7,467 nt of DNA from Methanosarcina sp. UBA402. GTDB taxonomy: Archaea; Halobacteriota; Methanosarcinia; Methanosarcinales; Methanosarcinaceae. Below the pieces are notes generated by a model, which saw nothing but the letters and a program-made list of their open reading frames with translations, was not told the DNA's origin and did no database searches. Below, in pieces: positions 5,786 to 7,467 of the stretch; the first letter of the stretch is position 1, and the number at the start of each line of letters is the position of its first letter. The stretch spans positions 16,723-24,189 of the forward strand of contig DADO01000183.1 of assembly GCA_002509325.1 (NCBI GenBank), given 5' to 3'. The translations under genes were made by a program, and so were the position numbers.

Positions 5786-6772
5786 TCACAAAATATTTCT
5801 TATGTAATTTATGATATATTCTGCAGGGTTTATCCCCCAGGCATCAAAAATCCCTTTTCCTGATGGCGTTCCATTGATTTCAAGAATTTGAGGCTTCCCT
5901 TCGGTTTGGCTGGGATGAACCTTGATTTTTTTATCAAGATCGCCAGTCAAACCTTCTATGATGTCAACACCTGCAAAAGTTGTGCCTATTGCCAGGGCAG
6001 CTTTCTCAGCAAGCTCTTTTTGCTCTTCCGTAAGCACACACCGGTCTGCACTTCCTCCCTGACTCAGATTGTTGATCCAGGATCCGGATGCTGCTTTTCG
6101 GTAAATTGCCCCGATAGCCGTGCCGCCAACGACAAAGGCTCTAATATCTCTTCCCGGGTTTTCTATGAACTTCTGGATGTACAGCATTCCTCTTTCTTCG
6201 AGCAGCTTATTGAGAATTGCTTCCATAGATGAGGATTCTATTTTTCTATCTGAAAACTGGACTTTCCCATCCTTTACTCTTGCAATATCTTTTCCCTTAT
6301 ACCCAAACACAGGCTTTATGACGGCGTCTTCAAATCTTGATATTACTTTCAGAGCTGCCTCCACATTCTGCACGGCTACGGTTTCGGGTACAGGCAGTCC
6401 TGCTTTTGCCAGAAGATAGGAAGAATGGTATTTATTTGCGGCATCCCGGATAGCTTCAGGGGAATTAACAACAGGGATTCCTTCGGCTTCCAGTTCCCGC
6501 AGGATGTCAAACCTGAAAGATACACCTTCAAAAGTCCCTGCACCGGCATCCCTTACAATTATCGCGTCAAGGTCACAGAGTTTTACATCTCCTACTTTAA
6601 AGACAGCTGTTGATTTCTTAGCTGCCAATTCCCCAGTTACCGAATTCATGCTGACCTGTGCAGCCCTGAGATCGAGAACAAAAGGAGAAAAACCTTTTTT
6701 TTTCGCTGCATCGGTAAGTGCTCTTGCTGTCCAGTCTTCAGGATCGGTGATAATAATCCCTAATTTTTTCAT
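5786..6772 (-). CDS. mptN: RimK-family ATP-grasp glutamate ligase, probably MptN
   Basis: A 328-residue ATP-grasp protein that resembles MptN, the enzyme adding L-glutamate to tetrahydromethanopterin to make tetrahydrosarcinapterin, the C1 carrier of Methanosarcina. Seen: an N-terminal domain with DAIIVRDAG (69-77), FRFDILRELE (87-96) and VVNSPEAIRDAANKY (101-115); the ATP loop IKPVFGYKGKDI (152-163) with Lys153; IQKFIENPGRDIRAFVVG (199-216); NNLSQGG (234-240); and the Mg2+ ligands Asp269 in AGVDIIE plus Glu298 and Asn300 in LEINGTPSGKG. A polar stretch at about 274-294 separates the last two motifs and looks longer than in typical relatives. CofF, the F420 glutamate ligase, and lysine-biosynthesis ligases are close relatives, so the substrate is less certain than the family. 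An in-frame TGA lies three codons upstream of ATG 6772 and no good Shine-Dalgarno precedes it. Confidence 0.85.
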   Translation of the reverse strand: MKKLGIIITDPEDWTARALTDAAKKKGFSPFVLDLRAAQVSMNSVTGELAAKKSTAVFKVGDVKLCDLDAIIVRDAGAGTFEGVSFRFDILRELEAEGIPVVNSPEAIRDAANKYHSSYLLAKAGLPVPETVAVQNVEAALKVISRFEDAVIKPVFGYKGKDIARVKDGKVQFSDRKIESSSMEAILNKLLEERGMLYIQKFIENPGRDIRAFVVGGTAIGAIYRKAASGSWINNLSQGGSADRCVLTEEQKELAEKAALAIGTTFAGVDIIEGLTGDLDKKIKVHPSQTEGKPQILEINGTPSGKGIFDAWGINPAEYIINYIRNIL

Positions 6773-6818
6773 AGAGCATCATCAGGAGAATACCAGATCA
6801 AGTTTACGATAAGTACAG

Positions 6819-6832
6819 GAAAATATGAAAGT
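6819..6832. repeat. Copy 2 of a dispersed 14-mer
   Basis: GAAAATATGAAAGT, identical to 5669-5682. On the minus strand it lies about 47 bp before the start of the ligase gene and includes the string CATATTTTC, so it could contain that gene's promoter. A TGAAAGT here also pairs with ACTTTCA at 6886-6892. Confidence 0.6.
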
Positions 6833-6851
6833 TAGAGATCATTCCATTTGG

Positions 6852-6982
6852 ATTCGGTTAAGATACGAATTGTTCCAAACATATTACTTTCATCGTAATT
6901 TTCGTCAACTACAAAATTGGATATCAATATGCGATTAGAATATGAGTAGTCAATTTTGGGTTAACAAAATCCTTAACCGAAT
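6852..6982. repeat. Nested inverted repeats between the scaffold and ligase genes
   Basis: Outer arms ATTCGGTTAAG (6852-6862) and CTTAACCGAAT (6972-6982) are perfect 11-mers. Inside them CAAAATTG (6912-6919) pairs with CAATTTTG (6951-6958). A further GGTTAA at 6959-6964 can pair with TTAACC at 6973-6978, a local hairpin with an 8-nt loop that competes with the outer pairing. It could be a 3' structure of the scaffold transcript or a regulatory region of the ligase gene; nothing decides between them. Confidence 0.55.
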
Positions 6983-7011
6983 ACAAATAGAAATCATTCT
7001 TATTCCTTTGG

Positions 7012-7401
7012 TCAGGTCTGCTCAGGGAAGGGCTCTAGTCCCTGCTTTTTTCGGTATTCATTTATTGCGCTGTGGACTGCTTCCTTGGAAAGAACTGAAC
7101 ACTCCAGCTTGCCTGGAGGCAGGCCTTCGAGAGCTTCAGCGACTGCCTCATTTGTAAGGCTCCAGGCTTCTTCGAGAGTTTTGCCTTTTATCAGTTCAGT
7201 TGCCATACTGCTAGACGCGATTGCTGCTGCACAACCGAATGTCTTGAACTTTGCATCTTCAATTCTATTGCCTTGGATTTTCAGGAAAAGCTTCATGTGG
7301 TCTCCGTGTGGGTTTCCTGCTTCTCCAACGCCGTCAGCATTCTCAATTTCCCCTACATTTCTCGGATTCATGAAGTGGTCCATGACCTTTTTATTATACA
7401 C
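7012..7401 (-). CDS. IscU/NifU-like Fe-S cluster scaffold, first Cys replaced
   Basis: A 129-residue single-domain IscU/NifU-N homologue. These proteins hold a nascent [2Fe-2S] cluster built with sulfur from a cysteine desulfurase and pass it to client enzymes. The family opening MYNKKVMDHFMNPRNVGEIE is intact, as are TFGCAAAIASSS (54-65, Cys57) and LECSVLSKEAV (99-109, Cys101). The first ligand motif, normally G-x-P-x-C-G-D-x-M, reads GNPHGDHMKL (29-38): one residue is missing and His32 stands where Cys is expected, while Asp34 is kept. The start is GTG, chosen because it gives the family N-terminus and has GGGGGAG 4 bp ahead; an in-frame TGA lies a few codons upstream. The next ATG (codon 7) would cut the first helix. 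Any desulfurase partner would lie outside the window. Scaffold function is uncertain because of the altered site. Confidence 0.9.
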   Translation of the reverse strand: MYNKKVMDHFMNPRNVGEIENADGVGEAGNPHGDHMKLFLKIQGNRIEDAKFKTFGCAAAIASSSMATELIKGKTLEEAWSLTNEAVAEALEGLPPGKLECSVLSKEAVHSAINEYRKKQGLEPFPEQT

Positions 7402-7405
7402 AAAA

Positions 7406-7412
7406 CTCCCCC
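7406..7412 (-). promoter_or_regulatory. Ribosome binding site of the scaffold gene (supports GTG start)
   Basis: GGGGGAG on the minus strand ends 4 bp before GTG 7401-7399. It is 22 bp from the next in-frame ATG, so it selects the GTG. Confidence 0.6.
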
Positions 7413-7417
7413 ATTTT

Positions 7418-7467
7418 CATATCTCATTCTCACATCTCATTCCCACATCTCATTCTCACATCTCATT
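7418..7467. repeat. 13-bp tandem repeat upstream of the scaffold gene
   Basis: Units CATATCTCATTCT, CACATCTCATTCC, CACATCTCATTCT and the first 11 bases of another, in perfect 13-bp phase, cut by the window end. On the minus strand the unit is AGAATGAGATGTG. The array starts about 16 bp before the scaffold start codon, so it covers the place where the promoter or leader should lie. Confidence 0.9.

Overview
The window looks like a piece of a Methanosarcina-type methanogenic archaeon chromosome. The evidence is an archaeal-type TruD, an archaeal/eukaryotic-type peptidyl-tRNA hydrolase (Pth2), a RimK-like ATP-grasp ligase resembling tetrahydromethanopterin:glutamate ligase, Shine-Dalgarno sites beside AT-rich promoter DNA, and long A+T-rich intergenic regions typical of Methanosarcina. 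The genus is an inference from gene content and style, not from a search.

Layout. Positions 1-108 are an interrupted tetranucleotide array (AACT/GACT). It lies just upstream of a plus-strand two-gene operon: a MarR-family regulator (159-587) overlapping by 4 bp a MATE-family multidrug/solute exporter (584-1948). An imperfect palindrome at 114-127 is a candidate operator for the regulator. Positions 1949-2355 hold no gene I can name. There is a long stop-free stretch in the MATE frame and a strong hairpin at 2239-2261, followed by a T6 tract where plus-strand transcription may end.

Everything from 2356 on is coded on the minus strand, so transcription there runs right to left. In that order the genes are: an IscU/NifU-like Fe-S scaffold (7401-7012, GTG start, preceded at the window edge by a 13-bp tandem repeat), a RimK/MptN-like glutamate ligase (6772-5786), Pth2 (5427-5080), a membrane-anchored, outward-facing transglutaminase-like protein (4953-3712) and TruD tRNA pseudouridine synthase (3672-2356). 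The TGase-like gene and truD are only 39 bp apart and may be cotranscribed. The gaps of 358 and 239 bp flanking the ligase suggest separate promoters. The 358-bp gap carries a perfect-armed 29-bp palindrome built of two TATCCWGGATA sites.

The genes are mostly housekeeping (tRNA modification, rescue of peptidyl-tRNA, C1-carrier cofactor maturation, Fe-S assembly), plus a drug-export operon and one exported protein of unknown role. The points most worth a second look are the IscU homologue that lacks the first of the three scaffold cysteines (a His sits there instead), the palindrome upstream of pth2, and the repeat arrays placed directly upstream of two genes.
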